Assembly (NCBI GenBank): GCA_003116975.1
Contig: BGKB01000124.1
Coordinates: forward strand, 62,001-126,000
Length of the DNA: 64,000 bases
Direction of reading: 5' to 3'
Source of the DNA: Aurantiochytrium sp. KH105
Lineage: Eukaryota > Sar > Bigyra > Thraustochytrida > Thraustochytriidae
Shown piece after piece: positions 37,578 through 48,384 of this stretch. Each line of letters starts with the position of its first letter. Position 1 is the first letter of the stretch. A program made the translations under genes and the position numbers. The notes below the pieces were generated by a model. That model had not been told where the DNA came from and made no database searches. It saw only the letters and a program-made list of their open reading frames with translations.

Positions 37578-38548
37578 TAGTCTTAGGGTCGAGGACAGCC
37601 AATACGATCACGAAGCGCGAAACGGACGGTCGACAGGACTCACTGGGCCCCTAAAAAAAGATCCGTTGAGTCTGTTCGCGGAGTCGGACCCCTGACTCGA
37701 CTTTCACATGGCTGACTGAATGGCTGGCGGTGACTGCAAGATGGCTAGCTGACCTAGGGTGGCGGCCGCGACCTCAGCGCGAGTCCGATGGACCAGGTCC
37801 TGGCACTGGAGTCGACCTGACCAATTTGAGTGAAGCTACTCCGACTCATGAGCAGCAGCAGCAGCAGCAGATTGCTCGAGGTGGCCGACCGTGCCAAGAC
37901 CAGAAAGCGAGGACTCGCGAGTCTCCTTTCTCTGAGCGAGAAGCCCAAAGGAGAAAAGGAGGAGCTGTGGCGATCGATGAATCGGGTTCCTCCTCTATTT
38001 GCTTCGAGCATTGGAAAAGCAAAACACCGCAGAATGCGCCATGATTTTTTTTTTCAAGCCAGCGCGCGCTCAGAGCGGTTACGTTCTCATGTAGCCTTGC
38101 TTCTCAACAACTTCATTTTCTTTCTTATGATGACACTGGCTACAGACGGACTCTCCTCTTCCCCAACACACTAACTCGACCTTTATTGTTAGTCACGAGT
38201 AGCGAGGGCGTGGGGACAACTATTTTGCGGACTCAGGGTGGCTCCTCTGTCCAAAGGGAAGGAAGGAAGGAAGGAAGGAAGAAAGGAAGGAAGAAAGGAA
38301 GGAAGGAAAGTTGCCTCCGTGCGTGTCGTCGTCATTCTCCAAACTGATTCTTCGGGAACGAGGTGCCCGATCATCGGAAGGGCACCTGCGTCCGTCAATC
38401 CATCTTTACATTCGAGGCGCTGCGCGTTTACGCGATCGCGCTGGTCCGCCTGTCGACCAGCGTGCTGGCGACGCGCAGAGCGCGTCGCACTCGCTGAAAG
38501 CAAGCAGCACCTTGTTTGCTTCTCCCCTTCCTCGAGAGCGCAAGCGCA
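37578..38548. other. Intergenic region with GGAA polypurine repeat
   Basis: About 970 bases between the small coiled-coil gene and the Amt-like transporter. Includes CAG units near 37853-37870 and the GGAA/GAAA repeat at 38256-38310. Its frames are low in complexity; none is supported. Confidence 0.55.
38256..38310 (+). repeat. GGAA/GAAAGGAA tandem repeat
   Basis: Uninterrupted purine tract of about twelve GGAA units with two GAAA variants, ~240 bases upstream of the Amt-like gene. Confidence 0.9.
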
Positions 38549-39934
38549 ATGGCAAATTCGATAAAGGAGTGCACCACCCTCGCCATAAGCGAAGTTGGCC
38601 TGCTGGTCAACACATTCTTTCTCTTCTGGATGCAACTTGAATTTGTTGTCTTGTATGCAGGTTTGGCGAGAAGCGTAGATCGAGTGCACATTTACGCTAA
38701 GGCTGCAAGTAACATTGCCGTCGGCGCTATCGCGTGGTGGGCGTTTTCCTGGAATTTATATCAGAATGGTCAGCTCGAAGGCGTGTCGCTTCACGACCAT
38801 GCGCGTGGAATTGCATGGCTTCATGATTTTGCCCTCTTTGGAACAACGTTGGCCATCTTTTTAGGAGCGACGGGATCAAGAATTCCTCCCAAAGCACATT
38901 TGGTCTTTATTGTTCTTATCATGGCGCTTGCGCGCGGCGTGGTACACGCCACGCGGTTCTCGGACGGCTTCTTGACAGGCCTGGGTTTTCGTGATGCAAA
39001 CGGGGCCGCCGGTATTCATTTTTTCGGAGGTATCATCAGTCTTATATGGGCTTCCCACCTCGGCCTGAGGATCGGGAATACGGCCAATCGCGCACCAAGG
39101 TATGGGGATCTCACGCGGGAGGAGCTTTCTGCAGTCCGCAGTCTTTACTCTAGGGATCATCGTGGCCCAATCGCCAGTCTCATGGGTTTACATGTGTCTT
39201 GGACTGCCGCAACGACAGGAGACATGATGGCATCGAACCCGGCCGCAGTTGGACTGGTGGCCTTTCACACAATTCTTGGCGCGTCCATAGCCGGATGCGT
39301 GGGAATGCTGGCGTCCCGTGTGGTGCGGGGGCACGTTTATGCGACAACCACGTTTATGGCGGCTCTTACCGGAATCTTGGCGATCTCCGGTGGTACTCAC
39401 CTCATTGCGACGCGGGACGTTGTTGTGACTGCAACCATTGCCCCCTTTCTCGTTCTTTATCTTCATTCTTGGTTGATGCGCCAAACATGTATCGAAGATG
39501 TGGGCGGGGTAATCTCGGTTCACTTGGTTGGTGGTTTCGTCGGCACGCTTCTTCCTGGGCTTCTTGCTGAGCCAACAGGTTCCGCTTGCTTGAGCATAGA
39601 GACGGAGGCAAGTCTAATCAAGGATCGCAGCTTTTCGTTCCTGGGCGCACAACTTGCAGGCCTTTCCTTTGTTGGACTGTGCGCTGCGCTGCCGACACTT
39701 TTATTCATCTTTCTTTGCCGTAAGTTCGGCATTTTGCTTCGCTTCAAGCCAATCCAAGAAGCTGTCGGTCAAGATATCTTTTGTCACGGAGCCTCTGTCT
39801 TTTCTGCGCTTAACCTTAAACGCGTGACGCTTGAGGTATTGCATAAAGCTCTCACGGAAAATATGGTTTCCACGCATCTGCACTCGATATCCTCGACCGG
39901 GATGACAGGAGCAGCTCCAAGAGCAGCGCACTGA
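38549..39934 (+). CDS. Divergent ammonium transporter (Amt/Rh superfamily)
   Basis: 461 residues from the ATG at 38549 (GCGCAATGG); the frame extends 11 codons upstream to a TTG. About eleven hydrophobic segments. Amt landmarks appear in order: VLYAGLARSVDRVHIYAKAA and IAVGAIAWWAFSW early, RDANGAAGIHFFGGIIS in the middle (H157, with the upstream Asp), a linker with TREELSAVRSLYSRDHRG, and CIEDVGGVISVHLVGGFVGT near the end (H325). The two pore histidines of the family are therefore kept. By eye the aromatic residues that form the outer ammonium-recruitment site (Phe/Trp in AmtB) seem to be missing. It should sit in the plasma or an internal membrane and could move ammonia or another small molecule. 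Superfamily call is good; substrate is uncertain. Confidence 0.75.
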   Translation: MANSIKECTTLAISEVGLLVNTFFLFWMQLEFVVLYAGLARSVDRVHIYAKAASNIAVGAIAWWAFSWNLYQNGQLEGVSLHDHARGIAWLHDFALFGTTLAIFLGATGSRIPPKAHLVFIVLIMALARGVVHATRFSDGFLTGLGFRDANGAAGIHFFGGIISLIWASHLGLRIGNTANRAPRYGDLTREELSAVRSLYSRDHRGPIASLMGLHVSWTAATTGDMMASNPAAVGLVAFHTILGASIAGCVGMLASRVVRGHVYATTTFMAALTGILAISGGTHLIATRDVVVTATIAPFLVLYLHSWLMRQTCIEDVGGVISVHLVGGFVGTLLPGLLAEPTGSACLSIETEASLIKDRSFSFLGAQLAGLSFVGLCAALPTLLFIFLCRKFGILLRFKPIQEAVGQDIFCHGASVFSALNLKRVTLEVLHKALTENMVSTHLHSISSTGMTGAAPRAAH

Positions 39935-40585
39935 TTCCAGCGTATGGCCAGATGCTAACGCTGCTTAGATTAACTAGACGACCTGGCCCAAGCATGAAAG
40001 ACAATAGTCTGGCTGGATTTCTCAATGTACATTTTTGGTTTTGTTTTTTTCGACGCCTGCTCTTTGCGCCGACTGTCTAACTGTGAGTTCATCTCTCGTG
40101 CTCGATGATGACTGAATTCAATCACCAGCCTTCTCGCCACCCGAATCGAGGCTTGGGTAATCGCTGCGTCAACGTATGCAGTCACGTGAGAAAAAGCAGA
40201 ACAGAAAGGTTGTTATTTTATTCTCTTTGTCAAACCAAGTAAAGACTCGCACACCTTTCCGTTCACAAGAATATAAGTACCGACGGTGTGTACTCAGGTA
40301 TTCTCTCAACCTCAAGCCTCGCGATTTCGCGAGGCGAGGCGAGGCAAGGGAAGCGCGGCAAGGAATACGCGCGCACTGGACCTTGCGCGTGTGCGGTCCT
40401 CGCTTGCTTGATCGCGCTGCGAGCTCAAGAACCGCTCTTTGGAACAACCAGGAACAACAACAACAAAAAAGCGAACCACGCGGGCGGCGCGGACAGACTG
40501 ACAGACGGACGTGGCCACACAAAGGCTTGAGCGCCGAGCGCCCTCGCGCACGAGCGAGGTTTGGCAAACAGACAGACGCGTGAGC
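39935..40585. other. Intergenic region
   Basis: Between the Amt-like gene and the large orphan gene, both plus strand. AT-richer first half; GC-rich second half with a GCGAGGCGAG stretch at 40328-40345 and CAACAACAACAAAAAAG at 40455-40471. No gene supported. Confidence 0.55.
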
Positions 40586-43500
40586 ATGTCAACGGAGATT
40601 GAGGAGGGCCAGAATGACCAGACTATTCAAGACAAGGAGCTTGCAAGGCTCTCCGTGATCGTGCAGGTGTTCGGCGATGATGGCGAAGGGAATGTCGACG
40701 AAGTCTCGAGTGATGGCGGCGAAATCTCCGGAGAAGATGAAGGCAGGACGAAAGCAGTGTGGCGTGCAAGCGCTGCACGGCTACAATCGCCCGATGATGT
40801 CTCTGACCTTGTCAAGGACATTCGAGATAAAATCTCTGCCCGCCTCGTCGCAAAACGGGAGGCCGCCTTTCGTGCAGCTTGCGAGCAGGTTGAGCTTGAC
40901 TTCCCCATCCCAGACACAAACGACAAGGATGGAAAAGTATCTGAGACGGCGTCAAAGGCTTCGATAACCAAGAAATCGGTGACCAAGAAGAAGAAAAAGA
41001 AAAAGAAAAAGAATCCTGTAGCCGAGGCGCAAAGGAAGCGACAGGAGGCTCTCGACGCGGTCCCCCGTCCACTGAAGCCCGTATTTGCCGTCAGAGGCCT
41101 TGCCTTCCCTGGTGCATTCGACGAGAAGCGAGTAAAAGAGGAGATCACACTTGAAAGCCCATGGGCGCTGGCCGCCTTGTACCAAGAATGGAGAGCCGTG
41201 CATTCACAGCGACAGGAGTTACTAACGATGCGAGCATTTCGCGACCTGCTCGATATTCTTGCACGGCATGGGACAATGACTGACACCATCCTGTTTGAGG
41301 TCTTTCAGCTATTGCAAAACGAGTCTCTCGAAAGATTTGCGTGGGACCCGCTTTGTGCTTTCATACGAACGCTCGCGAAGCGGCGGCCTTCACGGGCCGA
41401 TTCCTATGAGGTCAATCGATACCTCGGTCTAGCAGCATGGGCAGTCACAAGGCACGTTGGCGCTTTGCGCGATTCGATATCAAAAGAACGGAGCCCGATG
41501 ACATCGATTGTCCCAGCGCTCAAGGCCGCGGACTCGCTCCGCTCCTCGAAACCAACTACCGAAGCGTTATACTACGTGTGCGCCGCTGCTGCCCTGTCAA
41601 GCTTCGTTGAAGAAGACGAGTATTGTCGCAGCACGGAAGCTCAAGGCTGTTTTGCAGATCTGGGTCGTCGCGCAAACGACGGCGTGGTTCTCCTCGGGAG
41701 TTTGGTCATTTTGAACAACACTTTGGCCGCCTACATTAAGAGCGATAAGATTTCCGACGACGCGAAGCGGGCAATGCTGACCAAAGTCACGAATCATTTT
41801 GCGTCGCCGCAACTCATTGTGCACGATGTGGAAACAAAGGGCTCGTTGGCTCGAACAGATTTGTCAACCATTGTGCTCGCTAGCAGTGCGGTGACCAAGG
41901 CTTGCACCAATCTGCCTTTGCACGTCTCCGCAGATCTCTTGTGTCGAAGTGGGGCTTTGCGACGCATTCTTGCGCTTGCAGACTGGGCGTACCAGGGGCT
42001 GATAATATCTGCCGCAAAGGCAGAAGGCGAAGAGGAGCAGCTCGAGGCCCTGGGAGACTTTGTCGTTCCTGGGTCTGCTGCAGTTCTGAGCAGCTATGTG
42101 ACGCAACTCCGCAAAGCGTGTTCTCTCGAGGACAAGGAAGTTGACTCCCGGCCCACGATTGTACGGGTTGCCCTACTACAAACGATCTTTCTCTTGAGCA
42201 CTGCAGTGTGGAACATACAGGATCAGATGGAGCTCACAGCACCAAGCCGAGCCCTTTTTCTTGAGCTCGCAAAGCTGTTTTGTAAAACTGCAAGTATGGT
42301 TCGTCTTGAGTGGGTCGTCATTTCCGAGGCGAAGAATGCCGAGCGTGCGCTGAAAGCAAGAGCTGCCGAGGAAGCTGCCGAGCTAGCTGCGCTCCGCGCG
42401 CTCGAGACGGGTCAGCCAGCGCAAGGTAACGGCGCGGAAACAGGCGACGATCCCGCGACATCTGGTGCCGACGGTGACGCAAGCGACATTTACGTGGAGG
42501 AACACCCGCTCGAATGGATTCTTGGAGATACGGAGCGCTGTGCACTCGTTGGTCTTCGATCTTTGCTTGAGGCCAGATACATCTCGGCAGAAGATATTGC
42601 CGAGCATTTGCTTCCTGGCCATCTATCGCACATTGCGGCCTTTCTCGAGTGCATCACACCACAGGCTCGGCAATGCAGCATTGACGTCCTGAATCGCTTC
42701 CTGATTGCTTTCGAAGAGATGAAGGACGCAAAAAGGGCAAAGGCCCACCTTTGCGAAGTTACATCCGGCGTAGAACCCGTACTCGTCGTGGATACTTTGC
42801 TTGCGCATCCGAATGAGGACAACGTGGCCTTTTTGTTGTGTCGAGTCATGAAGTACACTCCAGATGTAGCTGCAGCAGAAATTCTTAGCAACGTGCTGAC
42901 ACTCATTGACCATCGTACCATGTTCATCTCGGCGCACAAAGGCCGGCAAGAGGCTGCGGACCTCTTGATCGTGACGTATCTGCTCGAAGTTGTACAGCAC
43001 GCAGCAGAGTGCCCCTCGCGTAGACGTCTCATGGGTACATCTGAAGGAGGAAGCGCAGTTGAGGTCCTTTTAGCAAGTCTTTCGCGCTTGCTGGCGCTTC
43101 CAGGTCGCCCTTTTCATGTTCACGAATGCGTAGTGCACGTGTGCATGGCCCTCACATTGATTCTTCAAGATGTGCAAAACGCAGAGACGTTTGTCGACGC
43201 ACGCGGCGTTCAAATGCTATGCGCTATGGTGGAAGAGTTCGCAAGCGCAAGCGCAAACGTGCACCCCGGTCCCGAGAAGACAAGCCATTACGAAGTGCTT
43301 ATTCACGCGCTCAAACTGTGGCGCGTGATTATTATGACTCGGTCCGTTCACTTTCAGCGTGCGACGCTCAGTGCCGAGGTAATGGACACTCTCTTCACAA
43401 CATGTTGCGCTCCGTATGAGGAAGAAGTTCCGCAATATCTCAAGAGTGCTGCACAGTCAAAACGTCTTGCCGCCTCGATACTCGCGGCGCTGCCTTTCAA

Positions 43501-44258
43501 ACGGGAGGTTTCCGAGCCTGCCCTGATTGCAGTGGCGCGCAGATTCATTTGTCAGGACTATCGACAATGTCTCTGCATTGCGGTGGAACAGCAGTCCTTT
43601 GGCGCGCAGCTTTTTAGCCGCGTTGAGATTTCTGAAACGGGTCACGAGCTTCTTCGCCGCTCCAAGGTTGTCAAGTCTCTGGTACAGTTTGCATGCCACG
43701 AGGTCCCCGCCGACGCATCGCTTGCGGACCGCGCAAGTAACGATGCCCGGAAGCAGAGCGCTCTCATCGGACTTTTGTATCTGTGCGCAGAGGATGCCAA
43801 GACCCAGGTGTACGTTTGCACGACGGCCTTGTATCGACTCCTAAAATTGGCATGGACCTCGCAGCAAGCGAACTTTCAACACGCGCTTGTCGGACGACTC
43901 TTGGAGCAGCTGGCTCTCAACAAGCTCAACAGAACGAAACTGTTCAAAGCAGAAATGCGCGCGCGCGCAGTCGCGCATCGAGCGCACGTTGGGCATTATG
44001 CAAGCGAGGAAGAAAAAACGGCGTCCGACGCGATGACCAGTATGCGTAGAAATGAAGCGCGATCCCAAGAAAAAGAAGAAAAACTGGACGCCTACGATTC
44101 TTTCGAGGAGGCCTCGGCAGCAGGTGAGCTTCACGAGCTCATCCGTCTTCGTCACGAGTACTCGCAATGGCTCGACAAAGAAACTGGGAAGAAAGCTAAA
44201 AAGTATGCTTCGAAACAGAAACTGAAAGTCGTGCCAGGAGCGGATGCATCCTCTCCAC

Positions 44259-44301
<43 letters not shown>

Positions 44302-45886
44302 ACAGCAGCAACAGCAGAACGGAAATCATGCTCGAAACAAGAGTCCGACGAAGATTCCAGCGCTTGAACGACCCGAAGGGGGGAAATCAAATCCGCCTCG
44401 CGAGACCCTTGAGAGCTCCAAATTATGGGTCTTTAAAGATTCAATTCTGACACCGCAGGCTAATCTATCGTCTGTTGCCAGCAGCAATGGCAGGTCCCCG
44501 CGCGACACCCCCGTGGGAGGACTCTTCCAGGCGCTCAATCAGCCAATGAAGCTGTTGTGGACCAATCGAGGCATCGTGGAGGCGCTCGAGGTCTCACGCG
44601 AAATACCGCTTCGGGAAGGAGCTCCGCTCGGAACGCTGAAGACAGACAAGCTCTGGCAGTTCAAAGAGTCTGCAGATCCTTTTCAAGCGCTCGTCTCACG
44701 GATTCCCGTGCCCGCATATATCGCAGATATGGATGTCCCAGACCTTGCTTTTCTGCGAGAAGCGAGGGGTTCAATGCTCGCACCAACGCCTACGGAAATT
44801 AATGATCTGGACAATGAGGATGCGGCAAGTGCTGTCGTGAGCCCCGCCTCGCTCAAGTATTGGGTCCCGGGTATTTGCTGCCTTGGCGTGCCACCACATC
44901 CGGCAGCAGTGGTGCGCCCTCGCACGGGTTTTGGGGCAGAAAAGTGGGTTTCCCGTGTGAAGCAGCTCAAGTCATGGGATGTGGATGGAAGCCTTGTTCC
45001 TCTTCCCGTAGATTTGCGCGTGCGTGACATTGCAGCGATCTCCATTGTCGAGGAAGGACAGACAGCAGTTGCGGACGAGCCTGCCGCGACACTAGAAACC
45101 TTTCGTGACACGTATTACGAAACCATCGTTGGAAACGCCTTGACGGGTGTAGACGTGGACTGCACTTTGGATGCACTGTGCCCGCTTTTTCTTTACTATT
45201 CTGCAAGACCCACACTGGACGTGCGATCTCTGTTCGAGGACATTGGCCTCGAGCCCTTGGCGAAGAAAGACACAACCCCCAAAACCTTGGCCTCCTTTTT
45301 AGAAATCGTGCGATTGCGCCTCGAAAGTGGGCCCAAGACTGCACAAAACATAGCGGACTCCTTGTGGTCCAAATTCGGGGAGAAGGATCTCATCTTGCTC
45401 TTTGCTTGGGAAAGACAGAAAGCAAGGCTTGCGCCTATCCTTCGCGACCACTCTCCGTTGTTGCAAAGCATTGGTGGCCCGGACAAGCTCTGTTCCGCGC
45501 TGGAAATGGCCGGTACAATCCCTGAGGAGGATTTGCAGCTCGCACGAGCTATGGCGTCGCCCTTTGCAGAGGTAGAAGTGAATGCGACCGCGGCCGCAGA
45601 CATTGACGTTGATGTCGACGCTGCCATCGGTGTAGCACTTTGTTGGCTGGCTCCTGCATTGGTCAAAGAACCCATTCGCCTGTACGACGATGCGCAAATT
45701 ATTGCGCAAGAGGAGAAAAAGGCTGCTGCAAAACGCGGTCGACGAGCGCAAGAACAAGCACAAAGTGACCAAGACGACAAGGCAAAGGAAGAAGAGCAGA
45801 ATGTCCCACTTACGCGCGCTCTGCGTCTTCTTCTGGCGCACTTGTATCAAGCACACAATCCGCAAATAGAAGACACGAGTGCGTAA
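40586..45886 (+). CDS. Large helical (ARM/HEAT-like) protein of unknown function with poly-Lys and polyQ tracts
   Basis: 1,766 residues from the ATG at 40586 (GAGCATGTC); the frame reaches a GTG 75 bases upstream. An acidic N-terminus is followed by a run of ten Lys (KKKKKKKKKK, ~135-145) that could act as a nuclear or nucleolar signal. From ~220 to ~1190 the sequence is leucine/alanine-rich helical repeats such as LFLELAKLFCKTASMVRLEW and VAFLLCRVMKYTPDVAAAEI, typical of an armadillo/HEAT-like solenoid. About 1195-1290 is a charged linker with ~19 Gln (DNA 44261-44317). The last ~500 residues are folded-looking (SLKYWVPGICCLGVPPHPAA; LFLYYSARPTLDVRSLFED) and do not match a family I know. No catalytic motif seen. 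Single exon, codon use like the neighbours. Definitely coding; function unknown. Confidence 0.85.
44261..44317 (+). repeat. CAG/CAA tract encoding polyglutamine
   Basis: Twelve uninterrupted CAG codons followed by CAA-interrupted CAG units, about 19 Gln in all, in the linker between the helical repeats and the C-terminal region of the large orphan protein. Confidence 0.9.
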
Positions 45887-46808
45887 AAGAGAGAGAGAGA
45901 GACACACACAGAGAGAGAGAGGATGAGAATGTTCGTTCTCACGAAGCCCCATGAACAAAGTAGAAAAAGCTTTGTCCACGGGGAAAGATGTCTTCGCGAT
46001 GAACAAGTTTGATGTAGGGTAGTAGTCAAAATCCCGCGAGGTGAGAACAAAGCCTCGCAGAACTGAAAAACCACCCGGATTGGCGTGCCGTCGAGCTAGC
46101 TAGCTAGCTCACTCGTTCGCTAGATCGTCAATTGGCCAGCGGATCAGTCAGCTAGTCTCCGGAAGAGTTTGCAAGCTCACGTCTCGTCTCTCTCCAAGCT
46201 TGCACCATCTCGTGTGCCGATGCAGGGACGCCACCTCGACAGAGAGCAGAAAGAATGTGCACGGAGCGAGGCGTGGCCGACGCGGAGCTTCACGCCGCAG
46301 CGACGGCGCGCAGCATCGCCTCAGCGAGGAGTCAGGATAGAAAGTTGATAAAGATAAGGTTACATTTTTGCTGCTCTCTCCAACTGCTAGCTGGATGGTC
46401 GAGTCGAGTAGGCCTACTGGCAGTCAGCCAGCCAACCAATCATCGAGCACTGGTCGAGAAGGCACCCAATTATAAATCTGGTGCCCTCGCAACTTTTTTC
46501 GCCGCTGCCGACGAAGAATCCCTTTTCCCGCGGCGCCCACAAGGCTTTAATTAGGCCCATTTTTGGAAAATTGCCTGGGCAGTCTAGCTGGCGCGGGCTT
46601 CCTCTCGGCATTTTCGTCCTTGTCTCAGTGGTTGACATATTGCTTCAAAAGCCAAGGTCCCCGCACAGATTGGTCTCGCGCAAATTCTCTCGGTCGATTG
46701 ATGGGCTATCTTTTCCTTTGTACGGCAGCCTTCTCTGTGCGGAGCTCGAATATTATGAAGACTTGCTGCTGCTGCTAAGGAATTGCGCACTTTGCTTCGA
46801 TTTAGCCC
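45887..46808. other. Intergenic region, AG/AC microsatellite at the start
   Basis: Starts with a GA/CA microsatellite (45889-45922) just after the stop of the orphan gene, then CTAG/GCTAGCTA units near 46096-46110. A 99-codon frame from ATG 46255 looks coding only in its first ~30 codons (TERGVADAELHAAATARSIA) and could be a first exon, but I cannot join it to anything with confidence. The remainder is AT-rich by local standards. Confidence 0.45.
45889..45922 (+). repeat. GA/CA dinucleotide microsatellite
   Basis: GAGAGA, then CACACA, then GAGAGA, immediately after the stop codon of the large orphan gene. Confidence 0.9.
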
Positions 46809-47369
46809 ATGAAATTCTTTGACCGATGGCAAATAGATCGTTCGACCCAAACGCCCAATGCATGGTGTGTATTACGACACAGACTCTTCAAAATCTCGCA
46901 GAGAAATGATGTTGGGGCTGGTGAGTCTCTCGCGGTCCACGGAGACGACACGAAGGCTCGCAAGGTCCAAGTGAAGCCTACAACGGGGCTATAGACTAAC
47001 TTCGTGTGGTTGGGCGCAGTCATCTATCTTGCTTCGTACCCACACCCTAGGAGTCAATACACAGTGGTTGTGATAAGACACCTAACCTCGCCTCACAGAC
47101 AATCTGTGGTAGATGATGTGGCGCATGCACAACTTGAAGCAAGGGAAAGAAGGCTCACAAGAAAGGAGATCGCACACTTTGAAATGAGGGAGAGACAGTA
47201 TATAGCGAGAAGACAAACCGCAATGAGCCTTTTCCTATCGCAGACAGTACGAGACGGCACGGGATGGTACAGCCACGACATGACACCTGGTAGGTGCTTG
47301 ATGGACTGGATAATCCGAAGTCGCTTTCTCGCAAGGCTCTTTCTAATCAAGGGGTTTTGTCGAGGATGA
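46809..47369 (+). CDS. Tentative two-exon gene (exons 46809-46920 and 47020-47369)
   Basis: A frame from ATG 46809 (MKFFDRWQIDRSTQTPNAW) reaches a consensus donor GCTG^GTGAGT at 46921. Ninety-nine bases on, an acceptor GCGCAG^TCAT (47019) follows a branch-point-like GACTAAC at 46994-47000. Joining 46920 to 47020 keeps the frame and continues 116 codons to TGA 47369 (VVDDVAHAQLEARERRLTRK; EMRERQYIARRQTAMSLFLS). The product would be ~153 residues, basic and helical in the middle, with no family I recognise. Codon use is against it: many AGA/AGG Arg codons and A/T third positions, unlike neighbouring genes. A second branch-like CCTAAC...CACAG at 47081-47098 offers an alternative acceptor. Real gene, decayed gene, or coincidence are all possible. 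Confidence 0.28.
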
Positions 47370-47766
47370 AGCCAGAATGGGTCGTCTTGTCTTGGCAATC
47401 TAAAAGTTCATTAGACTAGATGACCAAGCGAGCTTGCGCAAGTCTCACACATTTTGAACGAACGAACAAACGATCACATAAATAAGATCATGTTTGCTTG
47501 GCCTTGTGATCGCGATGACCTTTAAAATTTTATTAAGCGTATAAAGTATCTTGAGGAAATGCGCAAGCCCTGTGTCTGTACCTGAATTATTTTGAGACGG
47601 AACTATTCGGTCCGCTTGTCAACGTGAATGAATGCACGATTTCCTCGATTCGAACTTTAGGGCTCTAAGGCCTACACATTCCAAAATTAAAGATATTGCT
47701 GGACCCTGGTTCTTTGCGAGAGTATGTACAAAGCAAAATAAAAATAAGACAGATACGACTGGCATT

Positions 47767-48384
47767 TTACCAGGGTTTTTGAATGTCGTGGAGAGGTCTC
47801 GTCCGTAGCACGTGCCCTGCGAGAGAGACCTCGTGGACGCGCGTGGATGACTTGTCCGCAACATGAAGATTGTTTGAATGCGGGTGGTATTCGACGCGGC
47901 ATGGACCATCAAAGCTACCGCCCTTGAAGACTTGCAGCATTTGTCCTTTTTGCGAAAAGACGATGACGGTGTTCTTGGCCATGTCACACACGAAGAGGCG
48001 ACCGTCCGGGCTGCTAGCAACATCCCAGGGACGTTCGAGCTTACCGCCACTTACGGTACGAATCGGTCTGCCGTCATAGACACGGATAATTTGTACGCGG
48101 GCATTGCCAGTGTCTGCGACTGCGATCTCCGAGCGATTCAGGGCACACGAGCCTCGCGGTTCTTCAAAGTGTCCTGGAGCATTGCCACGTTCGCCGATAG
48201 GCCCAATATCAGTGCCATCGCAGAGGAAGACGCGTATTCGGTGCAGACGAGTTTCTGAAACGACAGTGGTCCCGTCCTCGAGCGGCGTGGTGCCAAAGGG
48301 GAACTGGAAATCCGGCAGGCGCGACACGAGCTTGGCGTCCAGAGCCCTCTCCTCCGCAAGCTTTGGGGGCACTTCCGTGGACAT
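47767..48384 (-). CDS. NHL-repeat / six-bladed beta-propeller-like protein
   Basis: 205 residues from the ATG at 48384 (GACATGTCC read on the minus strand); the frame reaches a TTG 33 bases upstream. After ~40 residues come about four propeller blades of the NHL type: GHFEEPRGSCALNRSEIAVA, ADTGNARVQIIRVYDGRPIR, LERPWDVASSPDGRLFVCDM and FDGPCRVEYHPHSNNLHVAD. Such domains bind proteins or RNA. The length is enough for only four to five blades, so the protein is short for a closed six-blade ring, and either dimerises, is truncated or has missed exons. Upstream on the minus strand a pyrimidine run near 48485-48505 could be part of an intron in the 5' UTR. No signal peptide. Fold call moderate to good; role unknown. 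Confidence 0.75.
   Translation of the reverse strand: MSTEVPPKLAEERALDAKLVSRLPDFQFPFGTTPLEDGTTVVSETRLHRIRVFLCDGTDIGPIGERGNAPGHFEEPRGSCALNRSEIAVADTGNARVQIIRVYDGRPIRTVSGGKLERPWDVASSPDGRLFVCDMAKNTVIVFSQKGQMLQVFKGGSFDGPCRVEYHPHSNNLHVADKSSTRVHEVSLAGHVLRTRPLHDIQKPW

Noticed and set aside
40586-45886. RPAP1 (RNA polymerase II-associated protein 1) for the large orphan
   Set aside because: Only loose similarity in length and helical repeats; I could not find the RPAP1 C-terminal motif.
46255-46554. 99-codon plus frame (MCTERGVADAEL...)
   Set aside because: Only the first ~30 codons look coding; no good donor links it in phase to the 46809 frame, so I left it as a note.
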